Below the pieces are notes generated by a model. It had not been told where the DNA came from and did not search any database. It worked only from the letters and a program-made list of their open reading frames with translations. From assembly GCA_934162265.1 (NCBI GenBank), contig CAKPHZ010000029.1, positions 1-14,900 on the forward strand: a stretch of DNA of 14,900 nucleotides, given 5' to 3'. Made by a program: the position numbers and the translations under genes. Source of the stretch: an uncultured Bacilli bacterium. Its GTDB lineage: Bacteria > Bacillota_I > Bacilli_A > RF39 > UBA660. Below, in pieces: positions 6,262 through 13,604 of the stretch. Within the stretch, counting starts at the first letter, position 1; the number at the start of each line of letters is the position of its first letter.

Positions 6262-6289
6262 ATTATATGATAAATAAGTATTATTTCAA
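6262..6289 (-). promoter_or_regulatory. Sigma-A-type promoter of the ZIP gene
   Basis: On the minus strand, TTGAAA (plus 6284-6289), 16 bases, then TATAAT (plus 6262-6267). The -10 lies only five bases from the ribosome site GGTGAT, giving a very short leader. The palindromic element at 6272-6286 fills the spacer. Confidence 0.6.
6272..6286. promoter_or_regulatory. Palindromic element in the ZIP promoter, copy 1
   Basis: AAATAA-GTA-TTATTT has perfect 6-base inverted arms and lies between the -35 and -10 of the ZIP promoter. Its first 11 bases, AAATAAGTATT, recur at 6367-6377 in the divergent promoter, and the 8-base core TAAGTATT also occurs inverted at 6326-6333. Candidate shared operator; the binding protein is unknown. 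Confidence 0.4.
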
Positions 6290-6360
6290 CAAAAATAAAA
6301 ACAATCTAAATTTTAATTAACAAAAAATACTTAACCAAAACTGTAAATCCATTAAAAGAA

Positions 6361-6390
6361 AAGACAAAATAAGTATTTTTAGTGTATAAT
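6361..6390 (+). promoter_or_regulatory. Sigma-A-type promoter of the radical SAM gene
   Basis: AAGACA (6361-6366), 18 bases, then TATAAT (6385-6390) preceded by TG at 6383-6384, an extended -10. The start codon at 6421 is 30 bases downstream, with AAAGGGG as ribosome site. Confidence 0.6.
6366..6379. promoter_or_regulatory. Palindromic element in the radical SAM promoter, copy 2
   Basis: AAAATA-AG-TATTTT has perfect 6-base arms and lies between the -35 and -10 of the radical SAM promoter, the same position as copy 1 in the divergent ZIP promoter. It shares AAATAAGTATT with copy 1. The pairing suggests joint control of both genes. Confidence 0.4.
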
Positions 6391-6420
6391 AAATGATAAA
6401 TGATTAAAGGGGAAATAAAT

Positions 6421-7479
6421 ATGGTAAAAGATTTATGCTTTGAAATTATCGAAAAATGTTTAAATGAATGTATGTTTTGTTCCTCCAATTCCAACTGTAA
6501 CAAAAAACAAATCATAACATTTGAAAACTTTAAAAAAGTAATCGACCACTTTATGTCTACAGGTGGAATACAAGAACTATCTCTATCTGGTGGAGAACCA
6601 TTTCTTCATCCTCAATTAATAGAAATGGTCAAATATACAAAATCCCTTCATATAAAAACAGTAATATTTACTAGTGGTGTAATCAAAAAAAACAAACTCA
6701 ATAATGCAGCCCAAAAGTATTATTTAAAAGAATTCAATAACGCAATAAAAGAAGTACAACAAAACGAACCAGATAATCAATTTCTATTAGAGAAAATAAG
6801 AACTTATTATAATAACTTATTAAATCCAACTGAAATAGGAGGAATAAGTAAAGAAGTATTAAACACTTTAAATGATATTGGTTTAGATAAAATAGTATTT
6901 GATGTTCAAGCTTATGAAGCTGAAACAGATCATAAAATCATGGGAAGAAAAGAACCATCAAGACAAGCACTATTAGATTCCATAATAAGAGCATCTCAAA
7001 CTAATATAAACATAGATATCCACTTTATACCAATGAAATTAAACTATAAAGAAATACCTGATATCTTAGAATTATTAGAAATAGCCAAAATACAAAACAT
7101 CAGTATCTTAAACTTTCTCCCTCAAGGAAGAGGAAGAATAAATAAAAAAGAACTATTACTATCTGAAAAAGAAAAAAAAGAATTCTTTACTATATTAGAA
7201 CAATCTAAAAAATATTACACCGGCAACATAAGAATAGGAACACCATTTTTTGATGAGCAAACGCACCAATGCAACGCTGGCTTGGAAAAACTAGATATAA
7301 AATTTGATGGCACTGTCCTACCATGTCCTGCTTTTAAAGAACTAACAAAAGAAGAATGTGAAAAATTTAATATAAAACTACCCAACATATATTCCAATTT
7401 AGAAGAAATAAAAATAAAGGGAGAAGGAAAAAGGGCTTACCAGTTGTGTAAGCAAGTATATAAAAATAGAAAAAAATAA
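6421..7479 (+). CDS. Radical SAM protein with SPASM-like C-terminal cysteine cluster
   Basis: This 352-residue protein is a radical SAM enzyme. The CxxxCxxC cluster-binding motif is at Cys13, Cys17 and Cys20, followed by the SAM-binding LSLSGGEPFLHP at about residues 59-70. The C-terminal part (HQCNAGLEKL, TVLPCPAFK, EEC, QLC) places Cys284, Cys302, Cys313 and Cys343 where SPASM or twitch domains bind an extra iron-sulfur cluster. Between them, about residues 90-140 form a lysine- and asparagine-rich helical insertion. The frame is open to an ATG at 6400, but AAAGGGG at 6407-6413 and homology to the usual N-terminus favour 6421. SPASM enzymes often modify peptides or proteins or act on nucleotide-linked substrates. 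No precursor-peptide gene is visible nearby, so the substrate is unknown. Confidence 0.88.
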   Translation: MVKDLCFEIIEKCLNECMFCSSNSNCNKKQIITFENFKKVIDHFMSTGGIQELSLSGGEPFLHPQLIEMVKYTKSLHIKTVIFTSGVIKKNKLNNAAQKYYLKEFNNAIKEVQQNEPDNQFLLEKIRTYYNNLLNPTEIGGISKEVLNTLNDIGLDKIVFDVQAYEAETDHKIMGRKEPSRQALLDSIIRASQTNINIDIHFIPMKLNYKEIPDILELLEIAKIQNISILNFLPQGRGRINKKELLLSEKEKKEFFTILEQSKKYYTGNIRIGTPFFDEQTHQCNAGLEKLDIKFDGTVLPCPAFKELTKEECEKFNIKLPNIYSNLEEIKIKGEGKRAYQLCKQVYKNRKK

Positions 7480-7539
7480 TATTACTGAGTCTATAATAAA
7501 TTTGTATTCTTATATTTATAGCAAGATTGTAAGAGTTTT

Positions 7540-7574
7540 ATAAAAAATAAAAAGCAAGTATTTTTTCTACTTAC
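7540..7574 (-). terminator. Rho-independent terminator of the surface-protein gene
   Basis: On the minus strand GTAAGTA pairs with TACTTGC (one G-U pair; plus 7568-7574 and 7554-7560) around a GAAAAAA loop and is followed by TTTTTATTTTTT. The stem overlaps the stop codon. It may also slow transcripts arriving from the radical SAM gene, but the plus-strand T run is poor. Confidence 0.6.
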
Positions 7575-8680
7575 TTTACAATATAAGGATTTTTCCTACT
7601 ACCATCACCAGATACATACAAAGCATCTTTAGATAAGTAAAGGACTGGGCGATAATATGCATCTGTTTCTGCATTTGCTAATAAGCCACTCCCAGAACCA
7701 GAAATTTTATAAACGGAATAAGTATTTTGATTGCTTGCCGTCATTGTCCACCAAGAATACATAAACTTAGATAAATAATTATAATTTATACAAGATTCAC
7801 TAATAGCCTTATTACAATTACTATCCAAAGAAGCATTCAAATAATCGTATAAAGGTAAAAATCCAACAAATTGATTTTCAATAATTGCACTTTTTTCTAA
7901 TCCACCTGTTTTATCAGTATCTTCTGTTGCTCTTTTACCGACTTCTAAATTGTGAGCAATAACTAATAATTTATTATTTGAAGTAATGATTTGAGTATCT
8001 TTATAAAAAGCATCTGCAGTATCTTTAATCCGACTAACTGAATAATCATTAATTCCAATTTGCATATCTTCCTCTATATTATATCGATCATCCCAAGGAA
8101 CAGGCTCACTTTGTTCTGTATAAATAATAACAGCACTATCTCCACTAAATTTAACAATACGATAAGTCTTCCCACTAAACTTAATATAATTATTAGGAGA
8201 ATCTCCTCGATAGACAAGTTCATCATTTAATTGATATAATCCAGTACCACTTTCTTTAATTGGCACCATCTTCTTAATATAATCAATAAAAGTAACCGTC
8301 TTATATTTATTTCCACAATCTAAAACAGGAACATAACGATACTGCCCATTAATATTAGTAACAGTAACATTACCACTACAAGTAGAAGTTTCATCTTTCA
8401 AGTACTCACTAATCGTTTTCATTTCTTCAGCACCGACTAAATCACTATCAGATAACGTTACAACATCATTATAATTTTTGGGGAATCGATTCTTATTCTT
8501 AGCCAAATAATTTTTAGAAGCATTTACCATAATCTCTTCAATTTCAACATAAGAACGCTTATAAAAAAACTTATTATAGACAAAAGCTCCTCCAAATAAA
8601 ATAATAATAATAGCAACAAAAAAACCAATAACTAAATAAAGTTTTTTCTTATCCATCTCTTTTAATTTATCTTTCATCAT
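7571..8680 (-). CDS. Membrane-anchored extracellular protein, DUF6273-like C-terminal domain
   Basis: The function is unknown. The 369 residues contain a short charged N-terminus, one hydrophobic segment at about residues 14-35 acting as a signal anchor, and a large outer domain. The region just after the membrane (EEIMVNASKNYLAKNK) has a pseudopilin-like helical look but no prepilin cleavage motif. The outer domain has four cysteines (TCSG, LDCGN, SNCNK, ESCIN), suggesting two disulfides. The end, MYSWWTMTAS through YYRPVLYLSKDALYVSGDG and KNPYIVK, resembles the W-rich DUF6273-type ending common in gut Firmicutes surface proteins; this family call is from memory and tentative. GGTGAGGAG precedes a double ATG, and either may be used. 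It is divergent from the 8811 gene and not visibly tied to sporulation. Confidence 0.8.
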   Translation of the reverse strand: MMKDKLKEMDKKKLYLVIGFFVAIIIILFGGAFVYNKFFYKRSYVEIEEIMVNASKNYLAKNKNRFPKNYNDVVTLSDSDLVGAEEMKTISEYLKDETSTCSGNVTVTNINGQYRYVPVLDCGNKYKTVTFIDYIKKMVPIKESGTGLYQLNDELVYRGDSPNNYIKFSGKTYRIVKFSGDSAVIIYTEQSEPVPWDDRYNIEEDMQIGINDYSVSRIKDTADAFYKDTQIITSNNKLLVIAHNLEVGKRATEDTDKTGGLEKSAIIENQFVGFLPLYDYLNASLDSNCNKAISESCINYNYLSKFMYSWWTMTASNQNTYSVYKISGSGSGLLANAETDAYYRPVLYLSKDALYVSGDGSRKNPYIVK

Positions 8681-8704
8681 CTACACTCCTCACCAGATAC
8701 TTAG

Positions 8705-8733
8705 AGTATAGCAAAAAATCCCTAACTTTTCAA
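8705..8733 (-). promoter_or_regulatory. Sigma-A-type promoter of the surface-protein gene
   Basis: On the minus strand, TTGAAA (plus 8728-8733), 17 bases, TATACT (plus 8705-8710), with TG making an extended -10. This is one of the best vegetative promoters in the window, so the gene is probably expressed during growth. Confidence 0.65.
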
Positions 8734-8767
8734 GTCAACAATATCTATTTTCTTTTTGATTAATTTG

Positions 8768-8776
8768 TGATATGAT
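8768..8776 (+). promoter_or_regulatory. Extended -10 promoter candidate for the 8811 gene
   Basis: TGATATGAT (8768-8776) is an extended -10. The -35 region is weak; TTGATT at 8756-8761 is too close. The ATG at 8811 has AGGGAT upstream. Whether it is vegetative or sporulation-specific is not clear. Confidence 0.35.
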
Positions 8777-8810
8777 AAAACAAAGATAATACAAAAGGAT
8801 AGGGATTAAA

Positions 8811-10859
8811 ATGATAAAAAGTAATAATAATACAAATTTAGTACTTTATGACATTAATAATTTTTTAAATAAATATACACGCTTTTTAAGTAAAGATATT
8901 TATATTAATAGCAATACTTATCAAACTTTTATGAACCAATATCAATATCTTTACCAAAAATTAAAAGAAGATCAATTTTTATATCAAGGAAACCCAAGCT
9001 ATCAAAAAGTAGAAAAAATCAAAAAAGAAGAAAAAGATTTATTAAAATTACACAATCAAAAATACTTAAAAAGAAAAAAAGAAGAATATATTTCTTTCTT
9101 TAAAGAAAATGAAATACTAGACAATAATCAAAAAAATATGATTCTAAGTAATGAAAATAAACTAGTCTATTTCAATGATAAAAATAACCTTGCTTTTATC
9201 CTAGCAAAAATAAAATTTCTCATCAAAGAAGAAAACAGAAAAGAAAAAAACATCATCATTTTAACAAAAGAGAAAAAAAGTAGAGATGAAATCAAAGCAG
9301 AATTATTAAAAAATCAGTTAAAAATAAATTGCTTTTTTTTAGAAGAATATCAAGATAAGTTATTAAAAGAAAAAGAGATAAAAGTAACTTATTCAATCAA
9401 ATATCATATTTTTAAAAAATACCTTTTAGAAACTCTTTATCAAGATAAAAAAGCCTTTACTAAATTTTATGAAAAATTTAAAAATTATCTTTATCTGAAC
9501 AAAGATTATAAAGACTTTGATACCTTTAAAGATTATCATTCCTATCTTTATAAAAGAATGTATCTAGAAAGCAAATTATCTTTAAAAGATTTTATTACAC
9601 AAGAAATAATCAAAAGAAAAGAACATTTTCGTACAATTCTAAACGAGAAAATGCAAACAGAAACAGAAGTAAATATTGCTAACTTTCTTTACTTAAATAG
9701 TATCAACTATACATACAGCAAAGAAAAACATCTTTTTTCTCTAGAAGATGGATTACCAATATACTATATTAATCAGGAAATAGATGATTTTATAAATCAT
9801 TCAACAAAAGAAAATTGCCTTTACTTATATCAAAAATATAAATCATCAAAAAAGACTTTAGAAGTATTAACTTATGAATTAATTAAAAGAAGATATCCAA
9901 TGGAAAAAAGAGGGAAAGATGCAATCTATAACACATTAAAAATAACCACCATGGACAGTTATGTTACTGAGTTTATTTCCAAAGTTCTAATTCCTTTAAC
10001 AAAAAATCCAAAAGAAATAGAAAACTATAATCCTACACAAAAAGAAGAATTAAAGAAAATTTTAAATCACTATCAAAAAGAAAAAAAGGAAAATCATTAT
10101 ATAGAAGAATTCACTTTAAAGAAAAGAACAGAAGATTCTCTAGAAAATACTTACCCAATTCTTCTTAATATTACAAATATTATTCCTAAAAAAAATTATC
10201 TTATCATCATAGAAAATGATTTAAAGAATCCAATTTTAAATCATCAATTAAAATTAAATTTAGAATATAAAAATTACTTAAATCAAGAAAAATGGCTATT
10301 GTTTTCTGATACTTATCTTTCTTTTGAAGAACGAAATCAAATGACCGAACAATTTCTCAAAGAAAATATTCATACATTAAATCATCTTATTCTTCAGCAA
10401 AAATGCCAAATAGAAGTCATTTTTTATCCAGATAACCATCGTTTTAAAGAAAAAGAGAATTTGGCATTAGCATTAAATGATATCCTAAATCAACTAAACA
10501 AAAATACCGTAGTCATTGCATTATCCAAGAAAGAAGAAATAAGCGATTTAACAAAAAATTCAGTATTTAAAGGACAAAGTCCAACCACCATTTCTAATGG
10601 AAAAAATGATTATTCTTGCCTAGAAATAGAACAAATAAAAAAGAAATATTCAAACGTTATTTTACCCAATTTCATAAACAATACTTTTCTAGATTCATCA
10701 AGCAAACAAGAGCGCTATGAAAAAAAATTATTCCTAGCAACAAGCATCCTTAACACCAAAGAAAAACTTTACCTCCTAGCTCCAATCTCAAAAGAAGAAA
10801 AAGTAAAAAAATTCTTAAAAAATTTTTCAAATATCACTTATAAAAAGAGTATAAAATAA
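8811..10859 (+). CDS. Catalytically degenerate UvrD/helicase-IV-like protein
   Basis: The 682 residues can be aligned by eye to superfamily I helicases of the helicase IV type, but the ATPase motifs are gone. A Q-motif-like LDNNQKNMIL is at 103-112. The place of Walker A (VIAGAGSGKT) is LVYFNDKNNL at 118-127. Motif Ia is NIIILTKEKKS (147-157), and motif Ib becomes KINCFFLEEYQDKLL (171-185). EVNIANFLYLNSINYTY (286-302) matches the helicase IV segment before its nuclease-like insert, whose RPDF-type residues are missing. Near the C-terminus, EKKLFLATSILNTKEKLYLL (637-656) replaces motif VI (RRLFYVALTRAKEKLYL) without its arginine. No DExx box is visible. ATPase activity is therefore unlikely. 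It starts a run leading, 37 bases later, into spoVID, so a coat or spore DNA-binding role is possible but unproven. Confidence 0.65.
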   Translation: MIKSNNNTNLVLYDINNFLNKYTRFLSKDIYINSNTYQTFMNQYQYLYQKLKEDQFLYQGNPSYQKVEKIKKEEKDLLKLHNQKYLKRKKEEYISFFKENEILDNNQKNMILSNENKLVYFNDKNNLAFILAKIKFLIKEENRKEKNIIILTKEKKSRDEIKAELLKNQLKINCFFLEEYQDKLLKEKEIKVTYSIKYHIFKKYLLETLYQDKKAFTKFYEKFKNYLYLNKDYKDFDTFKDYHSYLYKRMYLESKLSLKDFITQEIIKRKEHFRTILNEKMQTETEVNIANFLYLNSINYTYSKEKHLFSLEDGLPIYYINQEIDDFINHSTKENCLYLYQKYKSSKKTLEVLTYELIKRRYPMEKRGKDAIYNTLKITTMDSYVTEFISKVLIPLTKNPKEIENYNPTQKEELKKILNHYQKEKKENHYIEEFTLKKRTEDSLENTYPILLNITNIIPKKNYLIIIENDLKNPILNHQLKLNLEYKNYLNQEKWLLFSDTYLSFEERNQMTEQFLKENIHTLNHLILQQKCQIEVIFYPDNHRFKEKENLALALNDILNQLNKNTVVIALSKKEEISDLTKNSVFKGQSPTTISNGKNDYSCLEIEQIKKKYSNVILPNFINNTFLDSSSKQERYEKKLFLATSILNTKEKLYLLAPISKEEKVKKFLKNFSNITYKKSIK

Positions 10860-10876
10860 AATAAGTTTCATATAAT
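10849..10876 (+). promoter_or_regulatory. Possible mother-cell (sigma-E-like) promoter of spoVID
   Basis: CATATAAT (10869-10876) differs by one base from the sigma-E -10 pattern CATACAnT. GTATAAA at 10849-10855 is a poor -35, with 13 bases between. spoVID is a sigma-E gene in B. subtilis. The call rests mainly on the -10 and the gene's identity. Confidence 0.3.
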
Positions 10877-10896
10877 TCCTTGAAAGGAAAGATAAT

Positions 10897-11652
10897 ATGA
10901 AACAAATAATACCATTTAAAAAAGACCTATTATTTAAAACAAAGGTAAGTGAAATTACTTCTATATCTCTAGAACATAGTATTGCAATAAAAAATAGTGA
11001 AAAAATTAGTGGGGAATTTCATATTACTGGCGATTATAAAATGACTGAGGCTTCAATTAACCGAGAAAACTTCAACTTTAAAATCCCTTTTGATATTGAA
11101 CTAGAAAGCAAATATATTCCTTCTACTTTAACCATTGATATTGATAACTTTTATTATGAAGTAGTAAACAATGAAGCCCTTCAAGTGAATATTGACCTTT
11201 ATATTGAAGGAGAAAAAGAGAAAGAAGAAAAAATAATAGAAGTACCACCAACAACCGAACAACCAAAAGAAATGAATATAGAAATTCCAAATCTTGAGGA
11301 AAATGAAATTACTTCTTCATTTTTTCCTGAAAATAAAGAGGAACATCCTGAAAAATCATCTTCCGAGGAAAGAGAAGAAAAATTAATTCCAGAAATTACT
11401 TCACCCCAAAAAGATACCATAATTTTTGAAGAAGAACAGCAAAAAACATCCAAAAAAGAATTCAATTTATTTGAAAATATAGATAATTCAGATACTTACG
11501 TTACTTATTATGTATATATTGTAAAAGAACAAGATACCATTGATAGCATTATGAAAAAATATAACATTGATAAAGAATCAATTAGTTTATATAACAATTT
11601 AGAAGAAATAAAACCTGGTATGAAACTCATCATTCCAAATAAAAATGAATAA
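10897..11652 (+). CDS. spoVID: SpoVID-like spore coat assembly protein with C-terminal LysM
   Basis: SpoVID directs coat encasement around the forespore and works from the mother-cell cytoplasm. The 251-residue protein has no signal peptide. The N-terminal part (about residues 1-110) is a beta-rich domain like that of SpoVID, starting IPFKKDLLFKTKVSEITSISLEH, with GEFHITGDYKM. The middle (about 111-195) is a Glu/Pro/Ser-rich low-complexity linker. Residues about 204-248 form a LysM domain (YYVYIVKEQDTIDSIMKKYNI ending LIIPNK). The layout matches SpoVID at less than half the Bacillus length, mainly because the linker is shorter. The ribosome site is GAAAGGA. The gene overlaps ysxE by eight bases, and spoVID-ysxE is also the Bacillus order, which supports the call. 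Confidence 0.85.
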   Translation: MKQIIPFKKDLLFKTKVSEITSISLEHSIAIKNSEKISGEFHITGDYKMTEASINRENFNFKIPFDIELESKYIPSTLTIDIDNFYYEVVNNEALQVNIDLYIEGEKEKEEKIIEVPPTTEQPKEMNIEIPNLEENEITSSFFPENKEEHPEKSSSEEREEKLIPEITSPQKDTIIFEEEQQKTSKKEFNLFENIDNSDTYVTYYVYIVKEQDTIDSIMKKYNIDKESISLYNNLEEIKPGMKLIIPNKNE

Positions 11653-12547
11653 AGAAATCCGTAATTTACTCGCTGAAAATCACATTATCATCAAAAAAAT
11701 AACCATTAAAAATAACATTCGTATGATAGAAACTGACGATGAAGTATTAGTAATCAAAAAAAAAGAACATGATCTAGGCCCTTTATATAAATATTTAAAG
11801 TCTAGATCTTTTGATTATTTTCCAGAAATTCTTTATCAAACCAAAAATTATGATATTTATCGCTATATTGAAGAAACTCCATTACAAAAAGAAGAAAAAG
11901 CAAATGATATCATGAAATTAATTACTCTTCTTCATAGCAAAACTACTTTTTATAAAGAAATAGATGAAAATTCTTACAAAGAACTTTATGAAACCACAAT
12001 AGACAGAATTGAATATTTAATTAACTATTATCAAGATATCACAGAATTAATCGAAAGAGAAGAATATATGTCTCCTTCCTCTTATCTTTTCATCAGAAAC
12101 ATTTCTAAACTCTTTTTAGCTCTAAATTATTCCAAAAACCAAATGGAAAAATGGTATCAAATTATTTCAGAAAAGAAAAGAGTACGAATTACCCAAATTC
12201 ATAATAATTTAAAACTAGAACATTACTTACTTGATCAAAAACCTTATCTAATTAGTTGGAATAAAAGTAAAAAAGATATTCCTATCTATGATTTAGTAAA
12301 CTTTTACCAAAAATATTACCAAACATTTGATTTTTGTAGCCTTCTTCATACTTATGAAATGCATTATCCTATGCTAAAAGAAGAAAAAATACTTTTTTTT
12401 GCCCTCATCTCCATTCCTCAAAAAATTGATTTTAATACTAACGAACTAGAATTATGTCAAAAAATTAGAAATTTTTATGACTATTTATTTATCACAGATA
12501 AACTAATCTTAGATTATTTACCCAAAGAAGAAAAAAGAACAGGATAA
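11645..12547 (+). CDS. ysxE: YsxE/CotS-type kinase-fold spore coat protein, likely pseudokinase
   Basis: This 300-residue protein has the layout of the CotS/YutH/YsxE family of coat proteins, which share an aminoglycoside-phosphotransferase-like fold. The N-lobe has RMIETDDEVLVIKKK, with the strand lysines. The C-lobe has a spaced motif where kinases have HGDxxxxN: here it is H186-N187-N188-LKLE-H193, so the catalytic Asp is Asn and the metal-binding Asn is His. The usual downstream DxG segment is LISWNKSKKDIPIYDLVNFY, keeping the YDL pattern. Phosphotransfer is thus unlikely. The start overlaps spoVID by eight bases and lacks a clear ribosome site, which suggests translational coupling. Adjacent spoVID is the strongest evidence that it is YsxE. 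Which coat layer it serves cannot be told. Confidence 0.8.
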   Translation: MNKEIRNLLAENHIIIKKITIKNNIRMIETDDEVLVIKKKEHDLGPLYKYLKSRSFDYFPEILYQTKNYDIYRYIEETPLQKEEKANDIMKLITLLHSKTTFYKEIDENSYKELYETTIDRIEYLINYYQDITELIEREEYMSPSSYLFIRNISKLFLALNYSKNQMEKWYQIISEKKRVRITQIHNNLKLEHYLLDQKPYLISWNKSKKDIPIYDLVNFYQKYYQTFDFCSLLHTYEMHYPMLKEEKILFFALISIPQKIDFNTNELELCQKIRNFYDYLFITDKLILDYLPKEEKRTG

Positions 12548-12568
12548 TCTTTTCTTCTTTTCTTTTTA

Positions 12569-12597
12569 GAATACAAAAAAGGAGAGGAAGCATAATA
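12569..12597 (+). promoter_or_regulatory. Sigma-G-like promoter of uvsE
   Basis: GAATA (12569-12573), 17 bases, then CATAATA (12591-12597) fit GnATR and CATnnTA. The -10 ends six bases before GGTG at 12604-12607, nearly the same geometry as the spoVAC promoter. This predicts forespore expression and a very short leader. Confidence 0.5.
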
Positions 12598-12614
12598 AAT
12601 ATAGGTGAATAAAA

Positions 12615-13556
12615 ATGATAATAAGATTAGGTTACGTGGCAATTAGCAATGCCATCAAAACTTCAACTTCAACGCCTTATCCATATACAACTTGGATAAA
12701 AGAAAAAAATCAAGAAAAATTAGATCATATTATTACTTCAAATCTAGAATCTCTTTATCAAACATTAATCTATAACGAGAAAAATCATATTCATTTTTAT
12801 CGAATCTCTTCTAATTTAATTCCCTTAGCCACACATCCCAATGTTTCTTTCGATTATTTAGAAAAATTCCTTCCTTACTATAAAAAAATAAGTTCAATTC
12901 TTCAGAAAAGTAAAATACGAGTAGATTTCCATCCCAATCAGTATTGTGTCTTAAATAGTGTAAAAAAAGAAGTAATATCTTCATCTATTTGCTTACTAGA
13001 ATATCATTACCAATTACTCAAAATATTAGATATTCAAGATAAAATTATTCTCCTTCATATAGGAAGTAATGCTTTTGGAAAGAAAAATTCCTTATCAAGA
13101 TTTATTCATACCTTTGAAAACCTTCCTGATAATTTAAAAGAAATTATTGCCATAGAAAATGATGATAAAGTATTTAATATAGAAGATTGTTTATTTCTGG
13201 CAAAACAATTAAATATTCCTGTTGTATTAGACTATCATCACCATCAATGTAATCCAGCCCCCAAAGAATTATCCACTTACTTAAACGATATTTTTCTCAC
13301 TTGGAAGAAAAAAGGAATGACACCAAAAATACACTTTAGTTCTCCTAAAAACAAAAGAGAATACCGAGCTCATAATGACTATATTGAAGTCAACTCCTTC
13401 ATCCAATTTTTAAATCTTTTAAAACAAAAAAATCAAGATGTTGATATTATGTTAGAAGCAAAAGCCAAAGATGATGCTCTATTTCGTTTGGTAAGAGAAT
13501 TGAAATATCATGAAAACTATCTTTTTTTAGATGAAACCAGTTTCAAAATAGAATAA
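12615..13556 (+). CDS. uvsE: UV damage endonuclease UvsE/UVDE
   Basis: UVDE is a TIM-barrel, metal-dependent nuclease that nicks DNA 5' of UV photoproducts as an alternative to UvrABC excision. The 313-residue protein is close to the Bacillus length, and the start MIIRLGYVAISN matches the family. Predicted metal and catalytic residues are present: H106 (DFHPNQY), H148 (LLHIGSN), E181 (IENDD), D206 and H209 (LDYHHH), K238 and H240 (PKIHFSS), H253 (AHNDY) and E281 (LEAKAKD). These correspond to the set described for the Thermus enzyme, so I expect activity. It lies between coat genes and has a sigma-G-like promoter, which fits protection of spore DNA. The ribosome site is AGGTG. It sits 67 bases after ysxE with no terminator between. 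Confidence 0.95.
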   Translation: MIIRLGYVAISNAIKTSTSTPYPYTTWIKEKNQEKLDHIITSNLESLYQTLIYNEKNHIHFYRISSNLIPLATHPNVSFDYLEKFLPYYKKISSILQKSKIRVDFHPNQYCVLNSVKKEVISSSICLLEYHYQLLKILDIQDKIILLHIGSNAFGKKNSLSRFIHTFENLPDNLKEIIAIENDDKVFNIEDCLFLAKQLNIPVVLDYHHHQCNPAPKELSTYLNDIFLTWKKKGMTPKIHFSSPKNKREYRAHNDYIEVNSFIQFLNLLKQKNQDVDIMLEAKAKDDALFRLVRELKYHENYLFLDETSFKIE

Positions 13557-13560
13557 GCAA

Positions 13561-13588
13561 AACAAAATTCGTCAAAAAACATAAAATA
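13561..13588 (+). promoter_or_regulatory. Possible late mother-cell promoter of the LysM protein gene
   Basis: CATAAAATA (13580-13588) matches the sigma-K -10 pattern CATAnnnTA and differs by one base from the sigma-E -10. AACA at 13561-13564 could be the sigma-K -35, with 15 bases between. The -10 ends four bases before AGGTGAT at 13593-13599. Low information in AT-rich DNA. Confidence 0.35.
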
Positions 13589-13604
13589 AATTAGGTGATA
13601 TTTT

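Noticed and set aside
6248..6420. Precursor peptide gene for the radical SAM enzyme
   Set aside because: No start with ribosome site and conserved core was found here or at 7480-7570.
6306..6515. 69-codon minus-strand frame across the ZIP/radical SAM promoters
   Set aside because: It covers the promoter elements and the radical SAM start; its apparent hydrophobicity reflects AT-rich DNA.
7215..7397. 60-codon open frame on the minus strand inside the radical SAM gene
   Set aside because: It mirrors the conserved cysteine region of that gene.
11199..11465. 88-codon serine-rich frame on the minus strand inside spoVID
   Set aside because: It arises from the reverse of the Glu-rich linker; no independent support.
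12554..12590. Long pyrimidine/purine hairpin between ysxE and uvsE as a terminator
   Set aside because: The arms pair only with several G-U pairs, no T run follows, and it overlaps the sigma-G-like promoter; probably strand-composition bias.
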